Source of the DNA: Chlorogloeopsis sp. ULAP01
GTDB taxonomy: Bacteria; Cyanobacteriota; Cyanobacteriia; Cyanobacteriales; Nostocaceae
Direction of reading: 5' to 3'
Length of the DNA: 64,000 bases
Assembly (NCBI RefSeq): GCF_030381805.1
Contig: NZ_JAUDRH010000015.1
Span: forward strand, 124,001-188,000
Position numbers and translations under genes: made by a program. A model generated the notes under the pieces. The model was not told the origin of the DNA. It did no database searches and saw only the letters and a list, made by a program, of their open reading frames with translations. Below are positions 43,870 to 52,247 of the stretch, one piece after another. Position 1 is the first letter of the stretch, and every line of letters starts with the position of its first letter.

Positions 43870-46800
43870 ATGGAAGATACATTAACTATAAAACCAGTAC
43901 AATCAAACTCAAATCATATAGAATATCAAGCAGAGCAACAAAAAGCCTTAGCTAGAGTCATTGCCCATATTCGTGAATCTCTAGATATAGAAAATATTTT
44001 CAAAACTAGTGTCATCGAAATTCGTCAGTTACTCAATGCCGATCGCGTTGTAGTATTTCGTTTTTTCTCGAATCAGGAATTGGCAGGAGAATTTATCTTT
44101 GAAGATGTAGCGCCACAATGGAATTCTGTGATTACTGAACGAGTTCACGATCATTGCTTCAGTGTCCAATTTGCCGAACTCTATCAGCAAGGACGTGTTA
44201 ATGCTATTTCTGATATTGAGCAACAGAATTTTAGTGAATGTTACATTCAACTTTTACAAAGATTTCAAGTCCGTGCCAATATAGTTGTGCCTTTACTCAA
44301 AGGAGAACAACTTTGGGGATTGTTATGTATTCATCAATGTAGTAGCCCTCGTACTTGGCAGAATACTGAAATAGAGTTTGTCATTCAAATTGCCGAACAT
44401 TTGGGAGTAGCTCTGCAACATATCGAATTACTAAACCAAGCTAGATATCAAGCAGAACTGCAAAAAGCTTTAAATCGGCTCATTTCTCGGATGAGAGAAT
44501 CTTTAGATTTAGATAGTATCTTCAAAACTACAGTCACTGAAGTCCGTCAGCTCCTAAGTGCAGATCGAGTAGTAGTGTTTCGATTTAACTCACAACTGCA
44601 TGGAGAAGGACAATTTATCTATGAAGATAGGAAAGCTATATGGAATTCGATAATTACTAAAGAACTACACCATCACGGTTTAAGTGTAGATTTTAAAGAC
44701 TTGTGTCAGCAAAGTTGGCTGAGGATAAATACTGATATTTATCAAGCTAATTCTAGTGATGGCGATATTCAAATTCTAGAAAAATTTCAAGTTCGGGGAT
44801 ATATAGTTGCCTCTTTAATCAAAGGTAAAGAAATATGGGGCTTATTGTGTATTCATCAATGTAGTAATTCCCGTTTATGGGAAACATCAGAAATTGAATT
44901 TGTCCAACAAATTGCTGAGTATTTGGAAGTTGCTCTACAACAAGCAGATTACATAGAACAAGTAAAAGCACAATCTGCTCAGTTGGCACAAGTTGCAGCA
45001 CGAGAAAGAACAGCAGAATGGCAAAGAACAGCAGCCATAACCATTGAGAAAATTCGTCAGTCTCTTGATTTAGAAACCATTTTTCGTACCACTACCCAAG
45101 AGCTTAGGCAACTACTAAATGCCGATCGCGTTGGTATTTATCGCTTCAATCCAGATTGGAGCGGTGAATTTGTATTTGAATCGGCGGCTGAAGGTTGGAT
45201 TTCGTTGATACAAGCGCAGTTACAACAACCCGAAATACGCAGAAACATTAGCGAATGTAGCGCCAAAGATTTAGCTGATCCTCCAGTAGTAGATACTTAC
45301 TTGCAAGATACACAAGGGGGACGTTTCGCCAGAGGTGAGCTTTACCGCACTTGTGATGATATCTACAACGCTAGCTTTAACCACTGTTACCTTCAAGTCT
45401 TAGAAACTTATCAAGCAAGAGCTTATGCGATCGTCGCCATTTATCACCATCAAAAACTGTGGGGCTTGCTTGCAGTCTACCAAAACTCAAAACCACGAAA
45501 ATGGCAAGAAGACGAAGTATATTTACTTACCCAAATCAGTACCCAATTAGGTGTGGCTTTACAGCATGCTGAGTTCATGCAGCAAATGCAAACGCAAGCA
45601 GCAGAGCTAATAAAAGCCGATGAACGTCAAAGAGCATTGGCGACAACGGTTGAGAAAATCCGTCAAACATTGGATATAGATACCATATTTAAAACCACTA
45701 CTCAAGAAGTGCGGCAGCTATTAGAAGTAGAACGGGTAGCAATTTATCGCTTCTATCCTGATTGGAGTGGAGAATTTGTGGCTGATTCTATTGTTGATGG
45801 TTGGCAACCTATAACCAAGCCACAACCTGTGCATGAACGTCTGTTTTCACAATCTGCCCAAGCAGGCAAGTACCCGCGCAATGAAGTTTTTGTACCGATT
45901 TCCCAAGGAGAGAAACTTTGGGGATTGCTAGTAGCTTATCAAAACTCTCAACCCCGTTACTGGCAAGATGAAGAAATCAACTTGCTGGCACAAGTAGGCA
46001 TACAACTGGGAGTGGCATTACAGCAAGCCGAAGCTTGGAAACAAGTGCAAAAGCAAGCCCAAAAGTTGGCACAAGCTGCCGAACGCGAAAAAGCTTTAGC
46101 CGTTACAGTAGAAAAAATTCGTCAATCTCTTGATCTAGATACTATTTTTGCTACTACTACTCAAGAAGTACGGCAGCTACTAGAAGTTGATCGAGTCGCA
46201 ATTTATCGATTCTGGGCTGATTGGAGTGGAGAATTTGTAGCTGAGTCTGTAGCTGAGGGTTGGAAACCAGTTAAGGAAATGATGCCTGTAGTTGCTGGTG
46301 ATTACTTACAACAATACCAAGGTGGACGCTACGCTCAAGGTAATATCCTTGTAGTTAACGATATTCACAGTCAAAATAATTCGAGTTCTCACCTGGCTGT
46401 AATTGAGCAAATACAAGCCAAAGCATATATGATCGTGCCAATTTTTCTAGGAGAGAAGTTGTGGGGATTGCTAGCAGCCTACCAAAATATTGGTTCCCGT
46501 GATTGGCAAAAAGAAGAAGTAGATTTGTTGATACACATAGCCAATCAATTAGGAGTAGGGCTTCAGCAAGCCGAACTATTAAAACAAACTCAGCACCAAA
46601 AAGAAGAACTTGCCCACACTCTCCAAGAGTTACAGCAGACTCAAGCACAGTTGATTCAAAGTGAAAAAATGGCTGGTTTGGGGCAGTTAGTAGCTGGGAT
46701 CGCTCATGAAATTAACAATCCTGTTAATTTTATCTTTGGTAACATTAGCTACGTCGCTGAATACACAGAGAATTTGCTGAAAATGCTACATCTCTACCAG

Positions 46801-47466
46801 CAAAATTATCCCCATCCCACACCAGAAATTCAAGAGCAAGCAGCAAAAATGGAAATAGACTACATTGCTGAAGACTTGCCAACAATTCTCAAGTCAGTGA
46901 TGTTAGGTGCAGAGCGCATCTCTGAATTAGTAATGTCTTTACGCACTTTCTCGCGCCTCGATCATGCGGAGATGAAGCCAGTTGACATCCATGAAGGCAT
47001 TGACAGTACCTTGTTGATTTTGCAACATCGCTTGAAAAATCATGTAGATGCTTCTGGTATTGAAATTGTTAAGGAATATGGTGAGTTACCTTTAGTAGAA
47101 TGTTTTCCAGCCCGGCTCAATCAGGTATTTATGAATATTCTTGGTAATGCCATTGATGCTTTAGAAGACTCCAACATCAACAATCCGCAAATTCAGATTC
47201 GCACACAACTCACATCAGATAATTCTATTCTGATTTGCATTCAAGACAATGGCCCGGGTATTATCGAGCAAGTGCGAACGCGCATTTTTGATCCCTTCTT
47301 CACAACCAAAGAACCCGGTAAAGGCACTGGTTTGGGACTATCAATTAGCTACCAAATTATCGTAGATAAACACGGCGGTCAAATTAAGTGTTTGTCTGAA
47401 CCTGGCAGGGGTTGTGAATTTTGGATTGAAATTCCCATTGTGCAATCTGTTTGTGCGCTCATGTAG
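43870..47466 (+). CDS. Sensor histidine kinase with five GAF domains (cyanobacteriochrome-like)
   Basis: 1198 residues, no membrane segment, so cytosolic. Five GAF domains at about 27-185, 198-358, 388-568, 587-720 and 741-902 share LLxADRVxxYRF and WGLLxxYQ signatures. They resemble cyanobacteriochrome GAFs. GAF1 has Cys124 (SECYIQLLQRFQVRANIVVP) and GAF3 has Cys506 (NHCYLQVLETYQARA) at the bilin-cysteine position, each followed by Tyr instead of the usual His; GAF2, GAF4 and GAF5 lack it. GAF4 is shorter and misses that segment. The kinase has H946 in GIAHEINNPVNF and N/G boxes NILGNAIDAL, DNGPGI and GTGLGLSI. No receiver domain. Its partner is unknown. Confidence 0.9.
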   Translation: MEDTLTIKPVQSNSNHIEYQAEQQKALARVIAHIRESLDIENIFKTSVIEIRQLLNADRVVVFRFFSNQELAGEFIFEDVAPQWNSVITERVHDHCFSVQFAELYQQGRVNAISDIEQQNFSECYIQLLQRFQVRANIVVPLLKGEQLWGLLCIHQCSSPRTWQNTEIEFVIQIAEHLGVALQHIELLNQARYQAELQKALNRLISRMRESLDLDSIFKTTVTEVRQLLSADRVVVFRFNSQLHGEGQFIYEDRKAIWNSIITKELHHHGLSVDFKDLCQQSWLRINTDIYQANSSDGDIQILEKFQVRGYIVASLIKGKEIWGLLCIHQCSNSRLWETSEIEFVQQIAEYLEVALQQADYIEQVKAQSAQLAQVAARERTAEWQRTAAITIEKIRQSLDLETIFRTTTQELRQLLNADRVGIYRFNPDWSGEFVFESAAEGWISLIQAQLQQPEIRRNISECSAKDLADPPVVDTYLQDTQGGRFARGELYRTCDDIYNASFNHCYLQVLETYQARAYAIVAIYHHQKLWGLLAVYQNSKPRKWQEDEVYLLTQISTQLGVALQHAEFMQQMQTQAAELIKADERQRALATTVEKIRQTLDIDTIFKTTTQEVRQLLEVERVAIYRFYPDWSGEFVADSIVDGWQPITKPQPVHERLFSQSAQAGKYPRNEVFVPISQGEKLWGLLVAYQNSQPRYWQDEEINLLAQVGIQLGVALQQAEAWKQVQKQAQKLAQAAEREKALAVTVEKIRQSLDLDTIFATTTQEVRQLLEVDRVAIYRFWADWSGEFVAESVAEGWKPVKEMMPVVAGDYLQQYQGGRYAQGNILVVNDIHSQNNSSSHLAVIEQIQAKAYMIVPIFLGEKLWGLLAAYQNIGSRDWQKEEVDLLIHIANQLGVGLQQAELLKQTQHQKEELAHTLQELQQTQAQLIQSEKMAGLGQLVAGIAHEINNPVNFIFGNISYVAEYTENLLKMLHLYQQNYPHPTPEIQEQAAKMEIDYIAEDLPTILKSVMLGAERISELVMSLRTFSRLDHAEMKPVDIHEGIDSTLLILQHRLKNHVDASGIEIVKEYGELPLVECFPARLNQVFMNILGNAIDALEDSNINNPQIQIRTQLTSDNSILICIQDNGPGIIEQVRTRIFDPFFTTKEPGKGTGLGLSISYQIIVDKHGGQIKCLSEPGRGCEFWIEIPIVQSVCALM

Positions 47467-47564
47467 TTAGCGACTTCCAATTAAAAAAATCTCCAATTTG
47501 TAGAGGAGGCAGTTTGCGGTGTAGATTTTCTGAGCGCAAAACAGCCGTTGCGTGCTTGACGATA

Positions 47565-47640
47565 GTCCGTAACGCACCATCAACAATCGAAGCAAGGTGG
47601 ATTATGCGATCGCTAACCCACCCTAATGGCGTTACCGGAC
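47565..47640. repeat. Inverted repeat, GTAACGC type
   Basis: GTCCGTAACGC (47565-47575) pairs with GCGTTACCGGAC (47629-47640) with one extra base, enclosing about 53 nt with a HIP1 site. It lies between convergent genes and may terminate both. Confidence 0.55.
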
Positions 47641-47767
47641 TAAAATGATGGAATAAATTGTTTTGTGGTGCGGGCTAGAAGCCCATCCCACAATATTTTT
47701 CTGATGCACCAATTTAGCTGTGTCAGTCCACTACTTTATACAATGATATAAATGACCTCTTAGTATG

Positions 47768-47793
47768 CTAGTAGCTATTAGCCATTAGCTATT
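47768..47793. repeat. TTAGCTA-type degenerate repeat
   Basis: TAGTAGCTATTAGCCATTAG followed by CTATT just after the stop of the leftward gene. Units of about 7 bp recur at 48463, 51358 and 62797, a pattern common between genes in Nostocales. Confidence 0.5.
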
Positions 47794-48390
47794 TTAAAAA
47801 TTGCTATAGCGTTCTTCTGCCCAAGGTTCGCCTCGTTGGTGATAGCCATTGCGTTCCCAAAAACCAAATTCTTCACTTTCGAGAAACTCTAAGCCGTTGA
47901 GCCACTTGGCGCTTTTCCAAGCATACAGGTGGGGAACAACTAACCGCAACGGCCCGCCATGTTCGGCAGGTAATGGTTCACCAAACAATTTAAAAGCAAA
48001 GAAGTTTTCTTCCCGCAAAAAGTCTAGCATGGAAATATTGGTAGTATAGCCGCCATAGCAATGTTCCATGACATGGGCGGCTTTCGGATCAACTTCAATT
48101 AATTCCATCAAGTGTGTGACTTTAATGCCAGTCCATTTCACATCCAGCTTAGACCAGCGAGTTACGCAATGGAAGTCAGCAGTAAATTCATGTTGGGGTA
48201 GTGCCATAAAGTCTTGCCAAGTAAATGTCTTGGCTTTTGCCAAACCCCAAACTCGAAACTCCCAATTATCTGTACTGACTTGAGGAGTGGCACCATAAGT
48301 TAATACAGGGAAGCCCTTAGTCAAATATTGTCCTGGTGGAACGCGTTCGCCTTCTTCCTGAGTCGGTTTTTGAAAGTGTTTCCCTAACAT
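47794..48390 (-). CDS. Sulfite-oxidase-fold molybdopterin enzyme
   Basis: 198 residues, the single catalytic domain of the SUOX/YedY family. The Mo-ligand cysteine is in DFHCVTRWSKLDVKWTG, and GGYTTNISM, EPLPAEHGGPLRLVVPHLYAWKSAKWL and WERNGYHQRGEPW are conserved around the pterin site. No signal peptide or dimerisation domain, so it is a short cytosolic member, unlike periplasmic YedY. Its substrate is unknown. ATG 48390 precedes the typical PPGQYLTKGFPVL. Confidence 0.9.
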   Translation of the reverse strand: MLGKHFQKPTQEEGERVPPGQYLTKGFPVLTYGATPQVSTDNWEFRVWGLAKAKTFTWQDFMALPQHEFTADFHCVTRWSKLDVKWTGIKVTHLMELIEVDPKAAHVMEHCYGGYTTNISMLDFLREENFFAFKLFGEPLPAEHGGPLRLVVPHLYAWKSAKWLNGLEFLESEEFGFWERNGYHQRGEPWAEERYSNF

Positions 48391-48462
48391 AGTTACGAAA
48401 AATAAGTGCTCTTAAGAAGACACTTTAGTTTTTATATGATTACTTTTTATCGCCAATAGGTA

Positions 48463-48524
48463 AGAGCTAATCGCTAACAGCTAATGGTAAGGAAACAATT
48501 AGCTATTAGCAGTTAAAAATTAGC
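48463..48524. repeat. TTAGCTA-type degenerate repeat tract
   Basis: AGAGCTAATCGCTAACAGCT, AATGGTAAGG, then AATTAGCTATTAGCAGTTAA and TTAGCAG: short degenerate units between the L32 and molybdopterin enzyme genes. Confidence 0.5.
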
Positions 48525-48528
48525 AGTT

Positions 48529-48708
48529 TTACGATTCCTCTTCTTCCTCTTCTTCCTCTGCTGATGGATACACAAATGTAGAACGTCCAGTTAAAATCGA
48601 CTTACCGAGAGAAAGAGCTTTTTGAGCTTCAAGGGCTGCTTTGCGCCTCCAAGTAGCTCGACGCTGATCGCGTTTGGACTTTGATGTTTTCTTCTTTGGA
48701 ACAGCCAT
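48529..48708 (-). CDS. rpmF: Ribosomal protein L32
   Basis: 59 residues starting MAVPKKKTSKSKRDQRRATW, the standard L32 start at ATG 48708. A longer in-frame start (48735) adds nine residues not found in the family and is rejected. The protein lacks the zinc-binding cysteines of some L32 forms and ends in an acidic run (AEEEEEEEES), typical of cyanobacterial L32. A large-subunit protein near the exit of the peptidyl-transferase centre. Confidence 0.95.
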   Translation of the reverse strand: MAVPKKKTSKSKRDQRRATWRRKAALEAQKALSLGKSILTGRSTFVYPSAEEEEEEEES

Positions 48709-48792
48709 GGTAGCGGATAACGCAATTTTTGACAACCTTATTATTCTAATTCATTAATGCCTCTGCGGTAGAGGTGGAAGAGTTAGGATTGG

Positions 48793-49233
48793 TTATTTGG
48801 CTTGGGGAGCGGAGGCTGGAGCTACATTGGGAGGAAGATTGTCTTTCATGAATAATAGCGATCGCGCTGTTTTGAAATATCTTGCCCAGCGTTGCGGATC
48901 GGGGCGAGTTCGCCATTGTTGACGACTGACTGCTAATTCTAAAACTGGTGCGATCGCTCCTTGATTTTGTACGGAAACAAATATAGATACATCTGATACT
49001 AATATATCTTGGTCAAAACTGCGTTGAGCAGCGGCTCTGGCAGCATTTTCTGCCCTTCGTAACAGGGTTTCGTAGTTCTCCTCTGGCAAGCGGTCAATAG
49101 CTAAGTCAACTCTGGTGGTGTAAGCTTGCACAATCTTCGGGGCGATCGCTTCTGTTAACAGCCATATAGGAGCTGCAAGACTCAGCAAAACTAATGCATG
49201 AGAGATCCGGATTTTCTTTGCAATTAATGGCAT
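48793..49233 (-). CDS. Conserved cyanobacterial hypothetical protein, single N-terminal hydrophobic segment
   Basis: 146 residues from the preferred ATG 49233 (MPLIAKKIRISHALVLLSLA...). One hydrophobic helix (ALVLLSLAAPIWLLTEAIAP) looks like a signal or anchor. Then follows a soluble domain with TTRVDLAIDRLPEENYETLL, AARAAAQRSFDQDILVSDVS and a proline/alanine-rich tail. The frame extends to 49311, but the extra residues are serine-rich and have no conserved look. I do not recognise a family with a known function. Probably exported or membrane-anchored. Confidence 0.65.
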   Translation of the reverse strand: MPLIAKKIRISHALVLLSLAAPIWLLTEAIAPKIVQAYTTRVDLAIDRLPEENYETLLRRAENAARAAAQRSFDQDILVSDVSIFVSVQNQGAIAPVLELAVSRQQWRTRPDPQRWARYFKTARSLLFMKDNLPPNVAPASAPQAK

Positions 49234-49391
49234 AAGTTGAATGAACCTCTCAAGAGGATTTTGCTTTGCTGAAGAAGATCTGCTTAATGATTGATGACTG
49301 CAACTCCTCATAACCTATATACTCCTGGATATGAATAATCAAGTGGAATTCGATATTGGCAATTTCCCGGATAAACAAGTAATAAAAATAA

Positions 49392-49413
49392 CATCTCATC
49401 TGTTGATGAGATG
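49392..49413. repeat. Hairpin in the caspase-homologue upstream region
   Basis: CATCTCATC, TGTT, GATGAGATG: perfect 9-bp stem with a 4-nt loop, extendable by further pairing on both sides. It lies between divergent genes, about 100 bp before the caspase-like gene. Confidence 0.55.
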
Positions 49414-49509
49414 ATGTTCGTATTAGTTATAAAACACTAGGTTAGCTTTGTTTTTCAGCAAAGCCAACCGCGATTTCAAGTAAGTAAAAAATAACCGGCA
49501 GAGAGCGCG

Positions 49510-51357
49510 ATGGCAAATAATTGGGCGATCGCCATTGGCATAAATCAATATCAGTTCTTTCAACCTTTAGGGTGTGCGCAAGCTGATGCCGAGGCCTTAA
49601 AGGATTTTTTAATAGTAGAAGCAGGGTTTTTGCAACAACAGTGTCTGTTGATGACAGATACTTCACCACCTTTAGGTGATAGATCTACCTATCCTACAAA
49701 GGAGAATATTCTGCTTTTGCTGGAGGATTTAGCAGCAGCATGTTGGCAACCGCAAGACAAAGTATGGTTCTTCTTTAGTGGTTACGGTGTTAACCACAAT
49801 GGACAAGATTATTTGATGCCAGCAGAAGCAAACCCCGAACAGATAGAAGAAACAGGCATCGAAGTCAGAGCAATTATGCAAAGCTTGCTAGTTGCGGAAC
49901 TAGACATAGTGCTGATGTTTGATATTAACCGTGCTTTTGCAAATAAAGGGAATGATCTTGTAGGACAAGAAATTATTGAACTGGCTCAAGAACTAGAAAT
50001 TCCCACAATTCTTTCTTGCCAACCGGAGCAATTCTCCCACGAAAGTAGCGAATTAGGTCACGGATTCTTTACAGCAGCACTATTAGAGGCTTTGCGTTCT
50101 CATCATGGCAACACCTTGGAGGGCTTAGAAAGATATCTTAGTCTGCGCACACCAGAGCTATGTCAACACTACTGGCGTCCGACACAAAATCCCGTTACTG
50201 TTATCCCTTCGAGGGAGCAAGATATTTTGCCAACCTCAGAAGTGGATGAAGATAGGGAAGAATCACCAATGATTGGTTCTAGAGAAATCTTAGCTGCTGC
50301 ACTTCCTGCTCCTTCGCTCCACCCTAATCCTCAAATAAATTATTCTGCGTGGCAGTCAACCACAAATCCTGATACTGACACAAACATGCATCAATATGGA
50401 AACAAACAAACTGTTCCCATATCTTCCCACTCTCTTAAATCTTCTTTGTCCTCAACTAAGATTAAGAAAAGTAAAAGGGCAGGAAACACTTGGTTGTCGA
50501 ATCCACTACTTTTATGGAGTGCAGGTACAATGCTCACGTTGGGCTTAGTTACAGTAGTTTATCTACGCAACCAAGGAGGTTTGAAAGTGGTGGAAATGCT
50601 TTCAGCATCAACTAAAGCAGTTAATGATGATACTGAAACGGAGATTTTGCCAATATCACCTGATACGTCTTACGATACCAATTTTATTAAGACTTCTCCT
50701 GTAACTTTAGCACCTGCACCAAAAAGCCAGTTACCATCGTCAATCAGTGCTAATTCCCAAGCCATTAAGCATAACAAGGCAAGGTTGGAATTGGCAAAAA
50801 TGTCTCTTCGTCCAAATCAAGCTAGCGATCTCAGTTTAGCGATCGCCAAAGCGCGAAAAATTCAGCCTGATCAACCACTTTATCAACAAGCTCAAGATAA
50901 TATCCAAATTTGGAGCAGGATGATCTTAGATTTAGCCGAAAGTCGCGCACAGCGAAGACAGTACGCCAAAGCTATAGCCGCAGCTCAATTGGTTGGCAAA
51001 GATGAATCTATTTACCCACAAGCACAAGCATCTATTAGCCTATGGCGAATTGAGGCAAAGCAATATATGAGTAATAAAACTCTTTTAGATGCTGCTAATG
51101 CCTTAATTATGCCTGGACAGGCATCTACTTATAATCGTGCTATTGAAGTAGCCAAAAAAGTAGCACCAGGTGAACCTGGTTTCGAGCAAGCTCAAAAGTC
51201 GATCAACCAATGGAGTGAAAAAATCTTAGATATAGCTATAAAACGAGCTTCGCAAAGACAATTCCAAGCAGCAATTGCAACCGTTCTTTTAGTTCCACAA
51301 GAGTCATCTGCTTACAAAAAGGCTCAACAAGCACTGCAAAAGTGGCAACAGCAATAG
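49510..51357 (+). CDS. Caspase-fold (C14) protein with membrane segment, catalytic dyad replaced (Tyr/Asn)
   Basis: 615 residues. An N-terminal caspase-like domain (about 1-240) has WAIAIGINQYQFFQPLGCAQ, VWFFFSGYGVNHNGQDYLMP and IVLMFDINRAF. Tyr92 stands where active enzymes have His and Asn140 where they have Cys, so it should be proteolytically inactive. A linker leads to one transmembrane helix (LLLWSAGTMLTLGLVTVVYL, about 340) and a C-terminal region of about 200 residues with repeated helical units ending in QxxIxxWSxxILDxA (KARKIQPDQPLYQQAQDNIQ, IEVAKKVAPGEPGFEQAQKS). That is probably a repeat scaffold on the other side of the membrane. Confidence 0.85.
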   Translation: MANNWAIAIGINQYQFFQPLGCAQADAEALKDFLIVEAGFLQQQCLLMTDTSPPLGDRSTYPTKENILLLLEDLAAACWQPQDKVWFFFSGYGVNHNGQDYLMPAEANPEQIEETGIEVRAIMQSLLVAELDIVLMFDINRAFANKGNDLVGQEIIELAQELEIPTILSCQPEQFSHESSELGHGFFTAALLEALRSHHGNTLEGLERYLSLRTPELCQHYWRPTQNPVTVIPSREQDILPTSEVDEDREESPMIGSREILAAALPAPSLHPNPQINYSAWQSTTNPDTDTNMHQYGNKQTVPISSHSLKSSLSSTKIKKSKRAGNTWLSNPLLLWSAGTMLTLGLVTVVYLRNQGGLKVVEMLSASTKAVNDDTETEILPISPDTSYDTNFIKTSPVTLAPAPKSQLPSSISANSQAIKHNKARLELAKMSLRPNQASDLSLAIAKARKIQPDQPLYQQAQDNIQIWSRMILDLAESRAQRRQYAKAIAAAQLVGKDESIYPQAQASISLWRIEAKQYMSNKTLLDAANALIMPGQASTYNRAIEVAKKVAPGEPGFEQAQKSINQWSEKILDIAIKRASQRQFQAAIATVLLVPQESSAYKKAQQALQKWQQQ

Positions 51358-51402
51358 AGTTAGCGGTTAACCACTAACTACTATCTACTAATCACTAACT
51401 AG
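51358..51402. repeat. Degenerate TAACTA-type repeat
   Basis: Directly after the stop codon: TTAACCACTAACTACTATCT, ACTAATCACTAACTAG, the same class of short units as at 48463 and 62797. Confidence 0.45.
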
Positions 51403-51407
51403 TGTAC

Positions 51408-51468
51408 GGGCGGGTTTAGAATACAAATTCTCGTTTTTAACCGAAAGATAAATAAACAAAACCCGCCC
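51408..51468. terminator. Inverted repeat between convergent genes
   Basis: GGGCGGGTTT (51408-51417) and AAACCCGCCC (51459-51468), perfect 10-bp arms, 41-nt loop. It sits between the caspase-like and the nitrogenase C-terminal family genes and is probably a bidirectional terminator or a small repeat element of a type common in Nostocales. Confidence 0.6.
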
Positions 51469-51495
51469 TTACTAACTACTAACAATTCCTAGTCT

Positions 51496-51873
51496 TTAAC
51501 AGTACTGTGATACGTCCTCGCCGCATTCATCGGCTAAATAGCATAGCGCTCGGAAACGCAAGCCAACCAATTGTTCGTATAAAGGGTTGAGTTTGCACAT
51601 CGGTGGAATGTGAAAAAAGGTTCTACCAAATAACTTGACATCACGCTCAAAGGGACATTGGGCAGGAATGAGTGTACATAAACGATGAGCGAATTGGCGA
51701 TCGCGAACTTGTAGGCTGTCTAACCAATGACGTAATGGTTGGAGAATAGGAAAGTAATGCTTGGGGGCTGTAGAGCCTAGCTGAATAACGTTAGCGTTTG
51801 TAGCTTCGGTTGAATTTAACGATACCCAGCTAGCCAAAAAAATCTTTTTTGTGGTATTATCGAATACCTTCAT
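51496..51873 (-). CDS. Mo-dependent nitrogenase C-terminal family protein
   Basis: 125 residues. The second half, FAHRLCTLIPAQCPFERDVK, HIPPMCKLNPLYEQLVGLRF and RALCYLADECGED, is the signature of the family named after the C-terminus of Mo-dependent nitrogenase. It has five cysteines in this region. Despite the name these proteins occur widely in cyanobacteria outside nif clusters, and no nif gene is present here. Function unknown. Convergent with the caspase-like gene. Confidence 0.85.
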   Translation of the reverse strand: MKVFDNTTKKIFLASWVSLNSTEATNANVIQLGSTAPKHYFPILQPLRHWLDSLQVRDRQFAHRLCTLIPAQCPFERDVKLFGRTFFHIPPMCKLNPLYEQLVGLRFRALCYLADECGEDVSQYC

Positions 51874-52247
51874 GTTTTACTCCTCTTTTTTCGTGAGGGT
51901 CTTCACCACTTCGCTGAAGATATACAAGGTAAAAATCGCATTTCCCGGAAGAATGTGGTTTAGACAAAGCTTAGATCTAATGTTTCGGTAGCCACTCGCA
52001 TCAGAATCTACTTATTAATACGTCAAGTTAATCGCAATTTTCCCGGAATCGGAAGTGTGATAATGCTATCTTGTTCATAACTTGACATAATTAAAATTCT
52101 AATAAAGACATCTACCTACAGACAGATATTAATTTAACATTTACAAAACTTATTTGCAGACAAATCATATCTATTTCTTGTATTAATTGTCTGTAAGTAT
52201 AAATACTAGTTTTTATGATGAGAGAAAAATAGCTCAATAATAAACCA
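51874..52247. other. Divergent intergenic region
   Basis: These 374 bp separate the nitrogenase-family gene and the permease gene. TTTCCCGGAA- and TTTCCCGGAATC-type motifs occur near 51940 and 52042, but I cannot link them to a regulator. No gene. Confidence 0.45.

Larger units (their letters stand above)
47467..47793. other. Intergenic region between convergent genes
   Basis: These 327 bp separate the kinase gene from the convergent molybdopterin enzyme gene. They contain the inverted repeat at 47565-47640 and TTAGCTATTA-type degenerate repeats near 47768-47793. No gene. Confidence 0.5.

Noticed and set aside
48709..48735. Longer start for ribosomal protein L32
   Set aside because: The nine extra residues are not part of the family; MAVPKKKTSKSKRD is the standard start.
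51496..51873. Nitrogen-fixation cluster suggested by the nitrogenase C-terminal family name
   Set aside because: No nif, fdx or hes gene is nearby, and this family is found widely outside nif clusters.
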